A stretch of 64,000 nt of DNA from Viridibacillus soli (GTDB taxonomy: Bacteria > Bacillota > Bacilli > Bacillales_A > Planococcaceae). The DNA is taken from the NCBI RefSeq assembly GCF_016612995.1, contig NZ_JAEOAH010000001.1, positions 124,001 to 188,000 of the forward strand. Direction: 5' to 3'. The notes under the pieces were generated by a model. The model was not told the origin of the DNA and ran no database searches. It worked only from the letters and a program-made list of their open reading frames with translations. Shown here one piece after another: positions 1 through 9,118 of this stretch. A program made the position numbers and the translations under genes. The first letter of the stretch is position 1. The number at the start of each line of letters is the position of its first letter.

Positions 1-682
1 GATACGTACTACGTACTAATTCAAACGGTACGCCAGTGCTTAAAAAGCTTTTTCTCTCAATAATCAATACAGCGGATGGCTGCTCTATATTGAGTAGCTT
101 ACTATCCTCTTTTGTTACAAGTGCTGCTTCCATTTGTTGAGAGGCATGGTCGATTTTTTGATGGTGTCGCTCTTCAATCAACGAATATAAAGAACCTAAT
201 ATCATGTTTTTATCTAAATCTGGGATTATATCTACTGGTATATAAGTTCGTTCAATAGCCATTGGTTTCTGATCAGCATTACGAATCCGTACTACAGAAA
301 ATACTTCATCTTCGGGTTTCATTTGCAAAGCTTTCGCAATATCAATAGAAGGTATAAGCTTTTCAAATCGAATAAGTTTATTGCTTGGCTCATATCCTCT
401 TAATCGCATATCTTCCGTAAAACTAGTCAAACCATTTAAAGGCTGTTCTAATTTCGGATTCGCTACATATGTACCCCGCCCTTTTTCTCGATAAAGTAAA
501 CCGCTATTCACTAAATTCGTTATTGAATGCCTTACCGTCATACGACTAACACCTAATTGCTCAGAAAGCTCTCTTTCAGAAGGAATATTTTCAGCAATCT
601 TAAATTCCCCATCAAAAATTTTGTTCTTTAATAATTCTTCTATTTGTACATAAATTGGAACGGGTGAGTTTTTATCTAACAA
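1..682 (-). CDS. GntR-family transcriptional regulator (HutC/UTRA type), C-terminus beyond window
   Basis: Partial gene, 227 codons visible, running off the left edge. The N-terminal 70 residues form a winged-helix GntR domain: PVPIYVQIEELL, then IPSERELSEQLGVSRMTVR and the wing REKGRGTYVA. A UTRA effector domain follows (RRLRGYEP-like start, then MAIERTYIP and GVPFELVRSTY). I choose the TTG at 680-682 because AGGTGG lies 8 nt upstream; a GTG three codons earlier sits inside that Shine-Dalgarno sequence. It is the last gene after nagE and nagA. By synteny and family (NagR/YvoA) it is probably the GlcN6P- or GlcNAc6P-responsive repressor of the nag genes and would bind the palindrome at 3910-3931. 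The effector is inferred, not seen. Confidence 0.88.
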   Translation of the reverse strand, partial: MLDKNSPVPIYVQIEELLKNKIFDGEFKIAENIPSERELSEQLGVSRMTVRHSITNLVNSGLLYREKGRGTYVANPKLEQPLNGLTSFTEDMRLRGYEPSNKLIRFEKLIPSIDIAKALQMKPEDEVFSVVRIRNADQKPMAIERTYIPVDIIPDLDKNMILGSLYSLIEERHHQKIDHASQQMEAALVTKEDSKLLNIEQPSAVLIIERKSFLSTGVPFELVRSTY

Positions 683-730
683 GCTTTTCACCACCTTTCG
701 TGCAGTCAATAAATATCCACTTACAACTTG

Positions 731-1891
731 TTATTCTTTCCCAAATACAACTTTACCGCGACAGATGGTCTTTTGTACATTTAAATTTGCATCTAAAATG
801 ACTAAATCCGCATCCATGCCTGCACCAATATACCCTTTCAACGGTAAATTCAGTTGTTTCGCCGCATTTGTTGAAGACATCATAACTAATTCTTGGAGTG
901 AACATCCAGTGACAGATTGTACGTTTTTTACCGCTTGGGCCATTGTTAATACGCTACCCGCTAGCGTTCCATCACATAAATGTGCACCTGTTTCCGTTAC
1001 ATGTACAGGTTGTCCGCCTAAATCATACATACCATAGTCAAGCCCTTTCGCTCTCATCGCATCCGTAATCAAAATAATACGAGATGCTTCCTTTAACCGG
1101 TAGGCAAATTTCACAGACTTTGGATGACTATGTACAAAGTCTGCAATAATTTCTACCTGTAAATCATCTTCTAAAAACACAGCTCCGACAACACCCGGTT
1201 CACGATGATGAAAAGGCCGCATTTGGTTATAAAGGTGAGTAGCTTGTTTTGCACCGATTTTCACTGCATGTTCAATTTCATCGAATGTAGCATCTGAATG
1301 CCCTAAGGAAACGACGACCCCTGCTTTACTTACAACTTCGGTAAAAGCAAAGCCATTGTTCGCTTCCGGAGCTACTGTGATTTGCTTTATTCGCCCTCCG
1401 CTAAGTGCTTGCCAATGATTAAACTGCCTAACATCGGGTTCAATAATATATTCAAGTGGTTGTGCACCCGCCCTTTTTTTAGAAATATACGGTCCTTCAA
1501 GATGAATCCCTAAAATTTCCGCTTCATCTTCATCACCTTCAAATGTAGCAACATTTTGAAGGGCTGATTCAATTGCGTCCGCTGACTGTGTCATTGTTGT
1601 CGCAAGAAAACTTGTCGTACCTTCCTTTGGCAATGAACGCGCAATACCTCGCAGCGCCACTTCTGTTGCATCCATAACGTCAAAACCAGCAGAGCCATGT
1701 ATATGCATATCAATATATCCAGGAAAAACAATCCAGCCCTTAGAAGTTCCATCAATAGTAAGTTGTGCTTGAACATCTAAGCCCGTACCAACTTTAGCAA
1801 TTTTTCCTTCTGCTAGGTAAATGTCACTGACAAATGCTTCTTGATCATAGTTAACAATCGTTATGTTAGTAATTAGAATTGTTCCACTCAT
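731..1891 (-). CDS. nagA: N-acetylglucosamine-6-phosphate deacetylase
   Basis: 386-residue cytosolic metal-dependent amidohydrolase that removes acetate from GlcNAc-6-P to give GlcN-6-P, the substrate of NagB. Visible motifs: IDMHIHG (HxH metal site, about residue 60), HLEGPYIS (metal-binding Glu), SLGHSDA, THLYNQM and the catalytic Asp in LITDAM. The length is normal for the family. The ATG follows GGGAGAGATAGAAA. It lies 73 nt after nagE, with a hairpin between them that may lower expression, and 48 nt before the GntR gene. It probably forms one nagE-nagA-regulator transcription unit controlled by the operator upstream of nagE. Confidence 0.95.
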   Translation of the reverse strand: MSGTILITNITIVNYDQEAFVSDIYLAEGKIAKVGTGLDVQAQLTIDGTSKGWIVFPGYIDMHIHGSAGFDVMDATEVALRGIARSLPKEGTTSFLATTMTQSADAIESALQNVATFEGDEDEAEILGIHLEGPYISKKRAGAQPLEYIIEPDVRQFNHWQALSGGRIKQITVAPEANNGFAFTEVVSKAGVVVSLGHSDATFDEIEHAVKIGAKQATHLYNQMRPFHHREPGVVGAVFLEDDLQVEIIADFVHSHPKSVKFAYRLKEASRIILITDAMRAKGLDYGMYDLGGQPVHVTETGAHLCDGTLAGSVLTMAQAVKNVQSVTGCSLQELVMMSSTNAAKQLNLPLKGYIGAGMDADLVILDANLNVQKTICRGKVVFGKE

Positions 1892-1910
1892 TTTCTATCT
1901 CTCCCATATA

Positions 1911-1945
1911 AAAACCAGAAAAAACACTACGCTCTTTCTGGTTTT
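1911..1945 (-). terminator. Hairpin between nagE and nagA
   Basis: Arms AAAACCAGAAA (1911-1921) and TTTCTGGTTTT (1935-1945) pair perfectly over 11 bp. The 3' arm ends in four T on the minus strand. It could be a leaky terminator or an mRNA-processing stem between nagE and nagA. Confidence 0.55.
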
Positions 1946-1964
1946 CAATTCCCTATTTTACTTC

Positions 1965-3875
1965 TTAAACCGATTTTAAGTCTATAATCGATGAAGTACC
2001 TTGTGATTGAATACCCTGTTTTAAAATTGTAATTGTTTTATCTTGTGAATTTGTGAAAATAACCGGTGTTACTGTAGATGGCGAATTGGCATCGATATAC
2101 TCTAAATCAATCTTTAATAATTGATCACCACGCTGAATAATTTGACCTTCTCCAACTAGTAACTCAAAACCCTCACCTTTTAATTTTACTGTATCCAACC
2201 CAATATGAATTAATACTTCAACACCCGTATCAGATAATAAAGCAATCGCATGTTTTGTTTGGAAAACATTTAACACTTTTCCATCAAACGGTGCACATAC
2301 GATACCTTCCGTTGGTTTAATCCCAAAACCAGGCCCCATCATACCTGAAGAAAATACTTGATCAGGAACTGCTATTAATGAAATGATTTCACCTGTCATT
2401 GGCATTTCGAAATCTTCAGACTTTAATTTCTCGCCTGTTTCTATTGATACATTATCCTCTAGAACAACATCATGTTGTAATGGCGGATTCCCTTTTGCAA
2501 TACGTGATTTCATTGCATCGGCTAAAAATTCCACTGCTGTTCCAATAATAACTTGAACATTTGTTTTATTGATGCTCTTCAAACCACGAGCACCATATTT
2601 TTTCAGTTGCTGTTCATTTACTAAACCTGCATCTTTTAAAGTTAAGCGAAGTCGGGTTGTACAGTAATCAATGGCAACGATATTTTCTTTACCTCCAAGA
2701 CCTTCAATTGTATAGAATGCTTTTGCATCTAATACTTCATCCTCTGTTCCCCCAACGTTTACTTCCCCATCTTCATCATCTTCACGACCAGGTGTTTTTA
2801 AATCTAGTTTGATAATCAAGAAGTAGAAAATAACAAAGTATAAAACACTCATAAAGAGTCCAATTGGTATTAATAATAGTGGTTTCGTAGCTATTCCAAA
2901 ATTTAAGATGTAATCGGAAAAACCAGCTGAGAACCCAAAGCCGTCATGAACACCAAACCCATATGAAATCATCATGGAAATACCAGTAAGTAATGCATGT
3001 ACTATATATAGTATTGGCGATAAGAACATGAATGAAAACTCAATTGGCTCTGTAACACCCGTTAAAAAAGCTGTTAATGCGATACTTACAAACATACCGC
3101 CGACGATCGAACGTTTTTCTTTCTTCGCTGCAGCATACATTGCTAAACAAGCCGCTGGTAATCCAAACATCATAATTGGGAAGAATCCAGATAAAAATGG
3201 TCCGGCTGTTGGATCTCCTGCTAAGAAACGATTGATTTCACCCTTAACAATCTTGCCACCTGCATCAGTGAACGACCCAAAGTCAAACCATACAACCGTG
3301 TTAATAACATGGTGTAAACCAGTTGGAATTAATAAACGATTTAAAAATCCATATGCACCTACCCCAAGCATACCTGCATCTAATACCCAATTACCTGCAG
3401 CATCAATTACACTTTGTACTGGAGGCCATACAAAAACTAGTATACTAGCTAATATGGTCATAACAGCTGCCGTTATTATCGGGACGAATCGCCGTCCACC
3501 AAAGAACGCTAACCACTCTGGAAATTTGATGTTATAAAATTTGTTATATAATGTCCCAGCGATAATACCAGAAATAATACCACCAAAAACACCCATATTA
3601 ATATTTTTATCAACTGATTCTAAAGCAGAGTTTAAAACTAAATACGCTACTGCACCTGCTAATGCTGCACCACCACTACCATCAAATGCTAATCCCATAG
3701 CTATACCAATAGCGAAGATTATCGGCAAATGACCTAATATACCATCACCCGCCGCTGCTAGAAAAGGAAGATCAAGCATATCTGGTTGACCAAAACGAAC
3801 TAGTAACGCCGCTGCTGGCAATGTAGCAATTGGGAACATTAAGGACTTACCAATTTTTGTCAAAAAATTTAGCAA
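1965..3875 (-). CDS. nagE: PTS N-acetylglucosamine-type transporter subunit IICBA
   Basis: 636-residue membrane permease that imports and phosphorylates a sugar at the expense of phospho-HPr. Domain order is IIC (about residues 1-385, multiple membrane segments, GVTEPIEFSFMF signature), IIB (about 410-490, phosphorylated Cys in IDYCTTRLRLTL) and IIA (about 510-636, active His in VLIHIGLDTVKLKGEGF). The fused IICBA layout and the nagA/nagB neighbours point to GlcNAc rather than glucose. The reading frame is open to 3971, but I choose TTG at 3873-3875. It has AAAGGAGG 8 nt upstream and gives the usual N-terminus LNFLTKIGKSLMFP. The longer frame would run through the promoter and operator. Confidence 0.9.
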   Translation of the reverse strand: MLNFLTKIGKSLMFPIATLPAAALLVRFGQPDMLDLPFLAAAGDGILGHLPIIFAIGIAMGLAFDGSGGAALAGAVAYLVLNSALESVDKNINMGVFGGIISGIIAGTLYNKFYNIKFPEWLAFFGGRRFVPIITAAVMTILASILVFVWPPVQSVIDAAGNWVLDAGMLGVGAYGFLNRLLIPTGLHHVINTVVWFDFGSFTDAGGKIVKGEINRFLAGDPTAGPFLSGFFPIMMFGLPAACLAMYAAAKKEKRSIVGGMFVSIALTAFLTGVTEPIEFSFMFLSPILYIVHALLTGISMMISYGFGVHDGFGFSAGFSDYILNFGIATKPLLLIPIGLFMSVLYFVIFYFLIIKLDLKTPGREDDEDGEVNVGGTEDEVLDAKAFYTIEGLGGKENIVAIDYCTTRLRLTLKDAGLVNEQQLKKYGARGLKSINKTNVQVIIGTAVEFLADAMKSRIAKGNPPLQHDVVLEDNVSIETGEKLKSEDFEMPMTGEIISLIAVPDQVFSSGMMGPGFGIKPTEGIVCAPFDGKVLNVFQTKHAIALLSDTGVEVLIHIGLDTVKLKGEGFELLVGEGQIIQRGDQLLKIDLEYIDANSPSTVTPVIFTNSQDKTITILKQGIQSQGTSSIIDLKSV

Positions 3876-3909
3876 TGAAACAACCTCCTTTATATTTTCT
3901 AAACTCCAC

Positions 3910-3931
3910 TTGGTATAGTTGTCTATACCAA
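3910..3931. promoter_or_regulatory. GntR/NagR-type operator palindrome
   Basis: A perfect inverted repeat: TTGGTATAG and CTATACCAA arms around TTGT. It begins at the last base of the -10 box of the nagE promoter and covers the predicted start of transcription, so bound repressor would block initiation. The GGTATAG/CTATACC form resembles operators of HutC-subfamily GntR repressors such as NagR of B. subtilis (recalled, not checked). The likely ligand protein is encoded at 1-682. Confidence 0.75.
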
Positions 3932-3959
3932 TTATAAAGCGTTTACAAGTAAATGGAAA
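3931..3959 (-). promoter_or_regulatory. Sigma-A promoter of nagE, with a cre-like half site in the spacer
   Basis: On the minus strand, TTTCCA (3954-3959), 17 bp, then TATAAT (3931-3936). The spacer holds TTGTAAACGCTTT, which matches the left two-thirds of the CcpA cre consensus but not its 3' CA. Carbon-catabolite control is therefore only possible, not shown. Confidence 0.65.
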
Positions 3960-4155
3960 GAAGAAATTCATCTTTTTCTAAAAAAACATTTCTGAATAGA
4001 TAGAATAGTAAGTTTAGATTAGGCTGAAAATACAGATATATTACACTTTTCTCACATGATCCACCCCATAATAAACCGAAAACTTTTAATATCGCATTCA
4101 TTACTTTGGCAAAATGTATTTCTCCTATTGTAAATATATTCTCTTGCATTTCCAT
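3943..4155 (-). CDS. Possible small ORF, unknown function
   Basis: 70 codons starting with ATG at 4155, 6 nt after a good GAGGGGAAG ribosome-binding site. The product begins MEMQENIFTIGEIHFAK and has a hydrophobic centre (FGLLWGG) and a hydrophobic stretch near NLLFYLF. I recognise no family. Its last codons overlap the nagE promoter, which makes a conserved gene less likely. It may be a chance reading frame in the nagB-nagE gap. Confidence 0.25.
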   Translation of the reverse strand: MEMQENIFTIGEIHFAKVMNAILKVFGLLWGGSCEKSVIYLYFQPNLNLLFYLFRNVFLEKDEFLLSIYL

Positions 4156-4196
4156 TTAATACTTCCCCTCACACTTTATTTATTATTTTTAGTAAC

Positions 4197-4252
4197 TAAA
4201 AAACTTCTAAGTATGCTTGGACAGATTTTACCTTATCCGTTCACTTAGAAGT
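4197..4252 (-). terminator. Terminator after nagB
   Basis: Arms ACTTCTAAGT (4203-4212) and ACTTAGAAGT (4243-4252) pair perfectly around a 30-nt loop. On the minus strand they are followed by TTTTTT. It lies 17 nt after the nagB stop and separates nagB from nagE. Confidence 0.7.
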
Positions 4253-4269
4253 CTCGCTGAATCCAATAT

Positions 4270-4989
4270 TTAAATGGCTAAATCAGTTAACACAATGACA
4301 TTCGGATGGTTTTTCAAAATAGTTACCGGTATACTCTCCGTCACTTCATCTTTCAACAACGCTTCTAAGGCCATACGCTTTTTCTCGCCAACCGCGATTA
4401 ACAAAATTTGCTTTGCACGCATAATAGAGGCGATTCCCATTGTAATAGCTTCAGTAGGTACTTCATCAAGTGAGGGAAAGAACCTTGCATTTGCCAGTCT
4501 CGTTGAATCTGACAGCTTTACAATATGCGTTCCACTGTCAAAAGATGTACCTGGCTCATTAAAACCTATATGTCCATTTTCACCAACACCTAATAGTTGG
4601 AAATCCAGCGTTAATTGCTTCAAAAGTTCTTCATAACGAGCAGCTTCTGCGGATGGATCTATTGCCTCGCCATCTGGTAAGTTAGACTTCTTAAATGGCT
4701 TTTCATGAAATAACTGTTGTTTCATAAATGCTATGTAACTTTCGGGATGTGTCTTCGACAAACCTACATATTCATCTAGGTTCACACTTTGGCATTTTGT
4801 AAAATCGAGTTTGCTATTGCGAATGCGATCATAAAGTGGCAACATCGTACCACCAGTGGCTAAACCAAAGTTTTTAGACCCCGCTTCTACTGCCTCTTTG
4901 ACAATCATAAATGCTCGGTCATATAACGCCTCTAGATTTTCAATCGTTTCAACCTCTAGTGCTGTTTTAATATTATTATTCATCTCCAT
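4270..4989 (-). CDS. nagB: Glucosamine-6-phosphate deaminase
   Basis: 239-residue cytosolic enzyme that converts GlcN-6-P to fructose-6-P and ammonia, linking GlcNAc use to glycolysis. Motifs: GLATGGTMLPLY (phosphate loop, about residue 43), SVNLDEYVGL (catalytic Asp) and GVGENGHIGFNEP (catalytic His, about residue 135). The size is that of the short Bacillus-type NagB. The start at 4989 has only a weak ribosome-binding site (GAGTTGG). An ATG two codons later is the alternative. It has its own terminator, so it is probably transcribed separately from nagE-nagA. I saw no copy of the palindromic operator upstream. Confidence 0.95.
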   Translation of the reverse strand: MEMNNNIKTALEVETIENLEALYDRAFMIVKEAVEAGSKNFGLATGGTMLPLYDRIRNSKLDFTKCQSVNLDEYVGLSKTHPESYIAFMKQQLFHEKPFKKSNLPDGEAIDPSAEAARYEELLKQLTLDFQLLGVGENGHIGFNEPGTSFDSGTHIVKLSDSTRLANARFFPSLDEVPTEAITMGIASIMRAKQILLIAVGEKKRMALEALLKDEVTESIPVTILKNHPNVIVLTDLAI

Positions 4990-5235
4990 TGCATTACCAA
5001 CTCATTTCAATTTATTTACTTACACTTTAACGCATACTTTCTAAGGAAGCCAATAAAAAAAGAAAAAAGTTGTTTAACCATACAAAATAATGGCCATATT
5101 AAAAAGAATAATGGTTATTTCTACTATGAATTTAAACGACTTACCTAACATGCCAAGTTAACTATATTTGTTCTCGATTAATGCTAATACAAACTGAATT
5201 CCCATCAAAAAAGTAGTTTAAACAATGAAAATCAA

Positions 5236-5267
5236 CAAAAAAAGACCCTCAATTTTCATTGAGAGGT
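5236..5267 (-). terminator. Terminator of the 6S RNA
   Basis: Arms CCCTCAAT and ATTGAGAGG (5246-5266) around TTTC, followed by seven T on the minus strand (5237-5243). Confidence 0.75.
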
Positions 5268-5278
5268 TTAATTTCAGA

Positions 5279-5469
5279 AATAACGAATCCCGATCATGCC
5301 GTCTTAAAATCAAATCGTTTTGAACCCGCATTGAGCAGGTGGGTGTCCTCTTCAAAACTTTAAACGTCCCATTACGGGCATGCTTGCCATTTCAAAATAT
5401 GAACTCCCGACGATATTATGTTCGGTCAAAACTGATAAGCATCTAACGAACACATCAGGATTCGTGTTA
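5279..5469 (-). ncRNA. ssrS: 6S RNA
   Basis: About 190 nt of gene-free sequence with 6S RNA hallmarks on the minus strand. A closing stem pairs ACGAATCC near the 5' end (about 5459-5466) with GGATTCGT near the 3' end (about 5282-5290). The 5' strand of the bubble holds CCTGATGTG, GACCGAACA and TCGGGAGTTC, which match the Bacillus 6S-1 pattern as I recall it. A sigma-A promoter lies directly upstream and a terminator downstream. The place next to aspS is also where bsrA lies in B. subtilis. The molecule binds sigma-A RNA polymerase and adjusts transcription in stationary phase. The region from 4990 to 5235 beyond its terminator shows no gene. Confidence 0.85.
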
Positions 5470-5474
5470 AATAT

Positions 5475-5504
5475 ATAATAGCATAAGTAGTTAGAATAAT
5501 CCAA
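5475..5504 (-). promoter_or_regulatory. Promoter of the 6S RNA
   Basis: TTGGAT (5499-5504), 18 bp, TATTAT (5475-5480), with an extended -10 TGC directly before it. The predicted start, about 5468, fits the first base of the closing stem of the 6S RNA. Confidence 0.6.
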
Positions 5505-5537
5505 ATAATAAAATGAAAAAACGGCAGCTTTTTTTCA

Positions 5538-5579
5538 TTAAATAAAGACCCCGTAATCACTTAGATTACGGGGTCTTTT
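5538..5579 (-). terminator. Terminator after aspS
   Basis: A 15-bp perfect stem (AAAGACCCCGTAATC, 5544-5558, with its complement at 5564-5578) and a 5-nt loop. TTTATTT follows on the minus strand. It is symmetrical and could work both ways. Confidence 0.9.
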
Positions 5580-5588
5580 AACTAATGA

Positions 5589-7367
5589 TTAATCTTCATC
5601 AGCAAGTGTTTTTGTACGAATATGCAATTGATCTAATTGATCCATTGATACTGCACTTGGTGCTTCTGTTAACAGGCAGCTTGCGCTAGCTGTTTTAGGG
5701 AATGCAATTGTGTCACGTAAGTTGTCGCGACCAGCAAGTAGCATGATGAAACGATCCAGACCGAATGCTAAACCACCATGTGGAGGAGTACCATATTCAA
5801 AGGCATTCATTAAGAAACCAAATTGATCTTGCGCTTCTTCATCTGTAAAACCAAGCGTTTTGAACATTTTTTCTTGTAAATCTTTTTCGTGAATACGTAA
5901 TGATCCGCCACCAAGCTCGTAACCATTTAATACGATATCGTAAGCTTGTGCGTGTACTGCACCTGGTTCCGTATCCATTTTTTCGATGTCTTCATCGAAT
6001 GGACGAGTGAATGGGTGATGCGCTGCATAGTAGCGATCATCATCTTCATCGTATTCAAATAATGGCCAGTCAGTGACCCATAGGAATGCAAAGCGTGATT
6101 GGTCGATCAACTCTAATTCTTTACCTAGTTTCACTCGTAGAGCGCCAAGTGATGCTGCTACAACAGAAGGTTTATCTGCTACGAATACTAAAGTATCGCC
6201 AGGTTCAGCTTGCATACGTTCAGCTAATTTTTCACCGTACTCGTCAGCGAAGAATTTACCGATTGGACCAGTTAAGCCTTCTTCAGTTACTTTAATCCAT
6301 GCAAGACCTTTCGCACCGTAACGGCCTACGAATTTTGTTAATTCGTCTAGATCTTTACGAGAATATTTATCGTTTGCACCTTTAATGTTTAGACCTTTTA
6401 CTTGACCACCATTTTCAACAGTGCTTGCGAATACTTTAAAGTTACAACCCGCAACAACATCGCTTAAGTCAGTAAGTTCTAGGCCAAAGCGCACATCTGG
6501 TTTATCAGAACCGTAACGAGACATCGCTTCTTTGTAAGGCATGCGTTGGAATGGTGCTGGAATATCGACACCTTTTACTTCTTTCATGACTTTTTGAATT
6601 AAATTCTCGTTTAATTCGATGATTTCATCTTGTGACATGAAACTCATTTCCATATCGATTTGAGTGAATTCTGGTTGACGGTCAGCACGCAAATCTTCAT
6701 CACGGAAGCATCGTGCGATTTGGAAGTAACGTTCAAATCCACCAACCATTAATAATTGCTTAAATAATTGAGGTGATTGTGGCAATGCATAGAATTCGCC
6801 ATCATGTACTCGTGAAGGAACTAAGTAATCACGTGCGCCTTCTGGAGTTGATTTTGTTAAGATTGGTGTTTCTACTTCTAGGAAACCTTCATCTTGTAAG
6901 AAATTACGGATGACTTTTGTAACGTCAGAGCGAAGTTTGAACGTATCAAACATAACTGGACGACGTAAGTCTAAATAACGATATTTTAAACGAATATCTT
7001 CGTTTACTTCTGTACGGTCTTCGATTGCAAACGGTGGTGTTTTTGCTTTATTAATAATTGTTACATCATCTATAAATACCTCAACCATACCAGTTTCCAT
7101 GTTTGGATTGATTTGATCTTCCGCACGTAATGCAACATTACCTTGTACTTCAATAACGAATTCGTTACGAAGTGTATCTGCGATATCTAATGCTTGTTGT
7201 GAGTTTTCTGGGTTAAATACAATTTGTACAAGTCCTGTACGGTCACGTAGGTCAACGAAAATTAGTCCACCGAAATCGCGACGGCGTTGTACCCATCCTT
7301 TTAATACGACGCGTTCGCCTTCATGAGCGCCGCGTAATATCCCACATTCATGTGTTCTCTTTGCCAT
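5589..7367 (-). CDS. aspS: Aspartyl-tRNA synthetase
   Basis: 592-residue class II synthetase of the bacterial type, charging tRNA-Asp in the cytosol. It has an N-terminal OB-fold anticodon domain ([15 protein letters not shown]), motif 2 ([18 protein letters not shown]), a bacterial insertion domain and motif 3 ([13 protein letters not shown], near residue 540). The start is an ATGATG pair at 7365-7370. GGAGG lies 5 nt from the first and 8 nt from the second, so I use the second; the reading frame also opens with a TTG in the ribosome-binding site. It follows hisS by 15 nt and shares its T-box leader. Confidence 0.96.
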   Translation of the reverse strand: MAKRTHECGILRGAHEGERVVLKGWVQRRRDFGGLIFVDLRDRTGLVQIVFNPENSQQALDIADTLRNEFVIEVQGNVALRAEDQINPNMETGMVEVFIDDVTIINKAKTPPFAIEDRTEVNEDIRLKYRYLDLRRPVMFDTFKLRSDVTKVIRNFLQDEGFLEVETPILTKSTPEGARDYLVPSRVHDGEFYALPQSPQLFKQLLMVGGFERYFQIARCFRDEDLRADRQPEFTQIDMEMSFMSQDEIIELNENLIQKVMKEVKGVDIPAPFQRMPYKEAMSRYGSDKPDVRFGLELTDLSDVVAGCNFKVFASTVENGGQVKGLNIKGANDKYSRKDLDELTKFVGRYGAKGLAWIKVTEEGLTGPIGKFFADEYGEKLAERMQAEPGDTLVFVADKPSVVAASLGALRVKLGKELELIDQSRFAFLWVTDWPLFEYDEDDDRYYAAHHPFTRPFDEDIEKMDTEPGAVHAQAYDIVLNGYELGGGSLRIHEKDLQEKMFKTLGFTDEEAQDQFGFLMNAFEYGTPPHGGLAFGLDRFIMLLAGRDNLRDTIAFPKTASASCLLTEAPSAVSMDQLDQLHIRTKTLADED

Positions 7368-7382
7368 CATTAGTTCCTCCAA

Positions 7383-8657
7383 TTATTGTTCCTTATGTTT
7401 TGTTAAATAGTTCACTAAATCATGGAAAGGCACTTTTTCTTGGTCACCTGTTTCCATATTTTTCACATTAACAGCTTGCTCAGCTAATTCTGATTCACCA
7501 AGAACCATTACCCATTTCGCATTTAGGCGGTCGGCTGATTTCATCTGTGCTTTCACTTTACGACTAGCGTAATCGAGCTCAGTTGAAATACCTTTTGCTC
7601 TAAATGAGCTTGCTAATTCTACTGCTTTTAGCTTCGCTTGATCATCCATGGCAACGATGTACATAGCTAGTGAATTTTCGGTATCAAGCGTGCGTCCTTC
7701 CGCTTCAAGAGCAAGTAATAGGCGTTCGATACTCATTGCAAAACCGATACCTGGTGATTCAGGACCACCGATTTGTTCAACAAGCCCATTATAACGGCCA
7801 CCACCACATAAAGTAGTAATAGAGCCTAAGCCTTCAGCTGTACTCATAATTTCGAAAGTTGTGTGATTATAATAATCTAAGCCACGTACTAAGTTAGGAT
7901 CCACTACATACGTAATACCTAGGACGTCTAAATATTTTTTTACCTCTTCAAAATATGCTGCAGATTCTTCATTTAGATAATCCGTTAATGCTGGTGCTGT
8001 AGCCATTAATGGATTTTCATGATCCACTTTACAGTCTAAAATACGTAGTGGATTTTTTTCTAAACGATTTTGACAATCCGAGCAGAATTCCACGATATGG
8101 GGTTTGAAATGTTTGATCAAAGCATCGCGGTGTGCCCCGCGAACGTCTGCATCACCTAATGAGTTAATAACTAGTTTCAAATCTTTCAATCCAGCTGTTT
8201 CATATACGTCCATCGCAAGAGCGATTACTTCTGCATCTATTGCGGGATCTTTACTGCCGATAGCTTCTACACCAAATTGAACGAATTGACGATAACGACC
8301 AGCTTGTTGGCGCTCGTAGCGGAACATGGGCCCAATATATGATAATTTCACTGGTTGATCAGGTTGACCGAACATTTTGTGTTCAACGTAAGAACGCACA
8401 ACAGCAGCTGTACCTTCTGGGCGAAGTGTTAATGAGCGATCTCCTCTATCTTTAAATGTGTACATTTCCTTTTGCACGATATCCGTCGTATCACCAACAC
8501 TGCGCTGGAATAATTCCGTTTGCTCAAAAATTGGTGTGCGAATTTCTTGGTATCTGTACACTCGGCATAGATGACGAATAATTTCCTCTACCTTTTGCCA
8601 TTTTTCAGATTGTCCAGGTAAGATATCTTGAGTGCCTCTAGGTACTTTATAATTCAT
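7383..8657 (-). CDS. hisS: Histidyl-tRNA synthetase
   Basis: 424-residue class II synthetase. Motifs: PRGTQDILP at the N-terminus, [12 protein letters not shown], motif 2 ([14 protein letters not shown]), the histidine motif [11 protein letters not shown] and motif 3 ([13 protein letters not shown]), then the C-terminal anticodon domain. The ATG at 8655-8657 follows AAAGGAG by 8 nt; the six upstream codons in frame overlap that site and are not used. It is first in the hisS-aspS operon, controlled by the T-box at 8734-9018. Confidence 0.96.
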   Translation of the reverse strand: MNYKVPRGTQDILPGQSEKWQKVEEIIRHLCRVYRYQEIRTPIFEQTELFQRSVGDTTDIVQKEMYTFKDRGDRSLTLRPEGTAAVVRSYVEHKMFGQPDQPVKLSYIGPMFRYERQQAGRYRQFVQFGVEAIGSKDPAIDAEVIALAMDVYETAGLKDLKLVINSLGDADVRGAHRDALIKHFKPHIVEFCSDCQNRLEKNPLRILDCKVDHENPLMATAPALTDYLNEESAAYFEEVKKYLDVLGITYVVDPNLVRGLDYYNHTTFEIMSTAEGLGSITTLCGGGRYNGLVEQIGGPESPGIGFAMSIERLLLALEAEGRTLDTENSLAMYIVAMDDQAKLKAVELASSFRAKGISTELDYASRKVKAQMKSADRLNAKWVMVLGESELAEQAVNVKNMETGDQEKVPFHDLVNYLTKHKEQ

Positions 8658-8733
8658 CCCATTAACTCCTTTCAAAATTTAGATTTACTGCGGACGTACT
8701 ATGTCCTTTATCTCACGATTATCTATGATGAAA

Positions 8734-9018
8734 CAAAAAAAGCCCTCGCCCCTTGCATTAAATGCAAGGGACGAGAGCTGTATAAGCTTCCGCGGTTCCA
8801 CCCTAGTTGATCTAGTAAAAACTAAACCCTCTCATGTCGGATAACGGCCGATTCCGTTTTCCCCTAATAAGCAAATGCCTTTCGAAGAAAAACCTCTCGA
8901 GTGTTATTCACTATACTGTACTGTAGAAAAGATTTCAGCCACGTCTTTTCCTCTCTCATCAGCCAAATAAATATAGTTACTTGCTCGGTCAAAGGTGATT
9001 TTGATAAATTCAGATTAC
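8734..9018 (-). ncRNA. T-box leader of hisS-aspS
   Basis: On the minus strand the T-box core AGGGTGGAACCGCGG is exact (complement at 8790-8804, flanked by AACT). It is followed by a strong terminator: stem of 8741-8779 with a T-run at 8734-8740. Upstream, Stem I can be closed by pairing ACC-TTT-GACCGAG with CTCGAGAGGT. A CAC triplet (complement at 8901-8903) in the specifier region just before that 3' arm fits histidine. Uncharged tRNA-His would bind, favour the antiterminator and let hisS-aspS be read. The specifier position is my best fit, not a computed fold. Confidence 0.92.
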
Positions 9019-9023
9019 TAAAT

Positions 9024-9052
9024 ATTTTACTCAATCTAAACAAATATGTCAA
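9024..9052 (-). promoter_or_regulatory. Sigma-A promoter of the hisS-aspS T-box unit
   Basis: Minus strand TTGACA (9047-9052), exactly 17 bp, then TAAAAT (9024-9029). It is followed by the T-box leader, with the predicted start at about 9017. Confidence 0.88.
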
Positions 9053-9118
9053 CAATTTTGAAAAACTATAGATTTTCCAGGTCACTTTCTTTTACAATAG
9101 AGATAAAGGAGGATGAAC

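Noticed and set aside
3876-3971. Longer start for nagE
   Set aside because: It would include the operator and the -10/-35 boxes; the TTG at 3875 has a near-perfect ribosome-binding site.
8864-9085. 73-codon minus-strand ORF upstream of hisS
   Set aside because: It falls in the T-box leader and its promoter.
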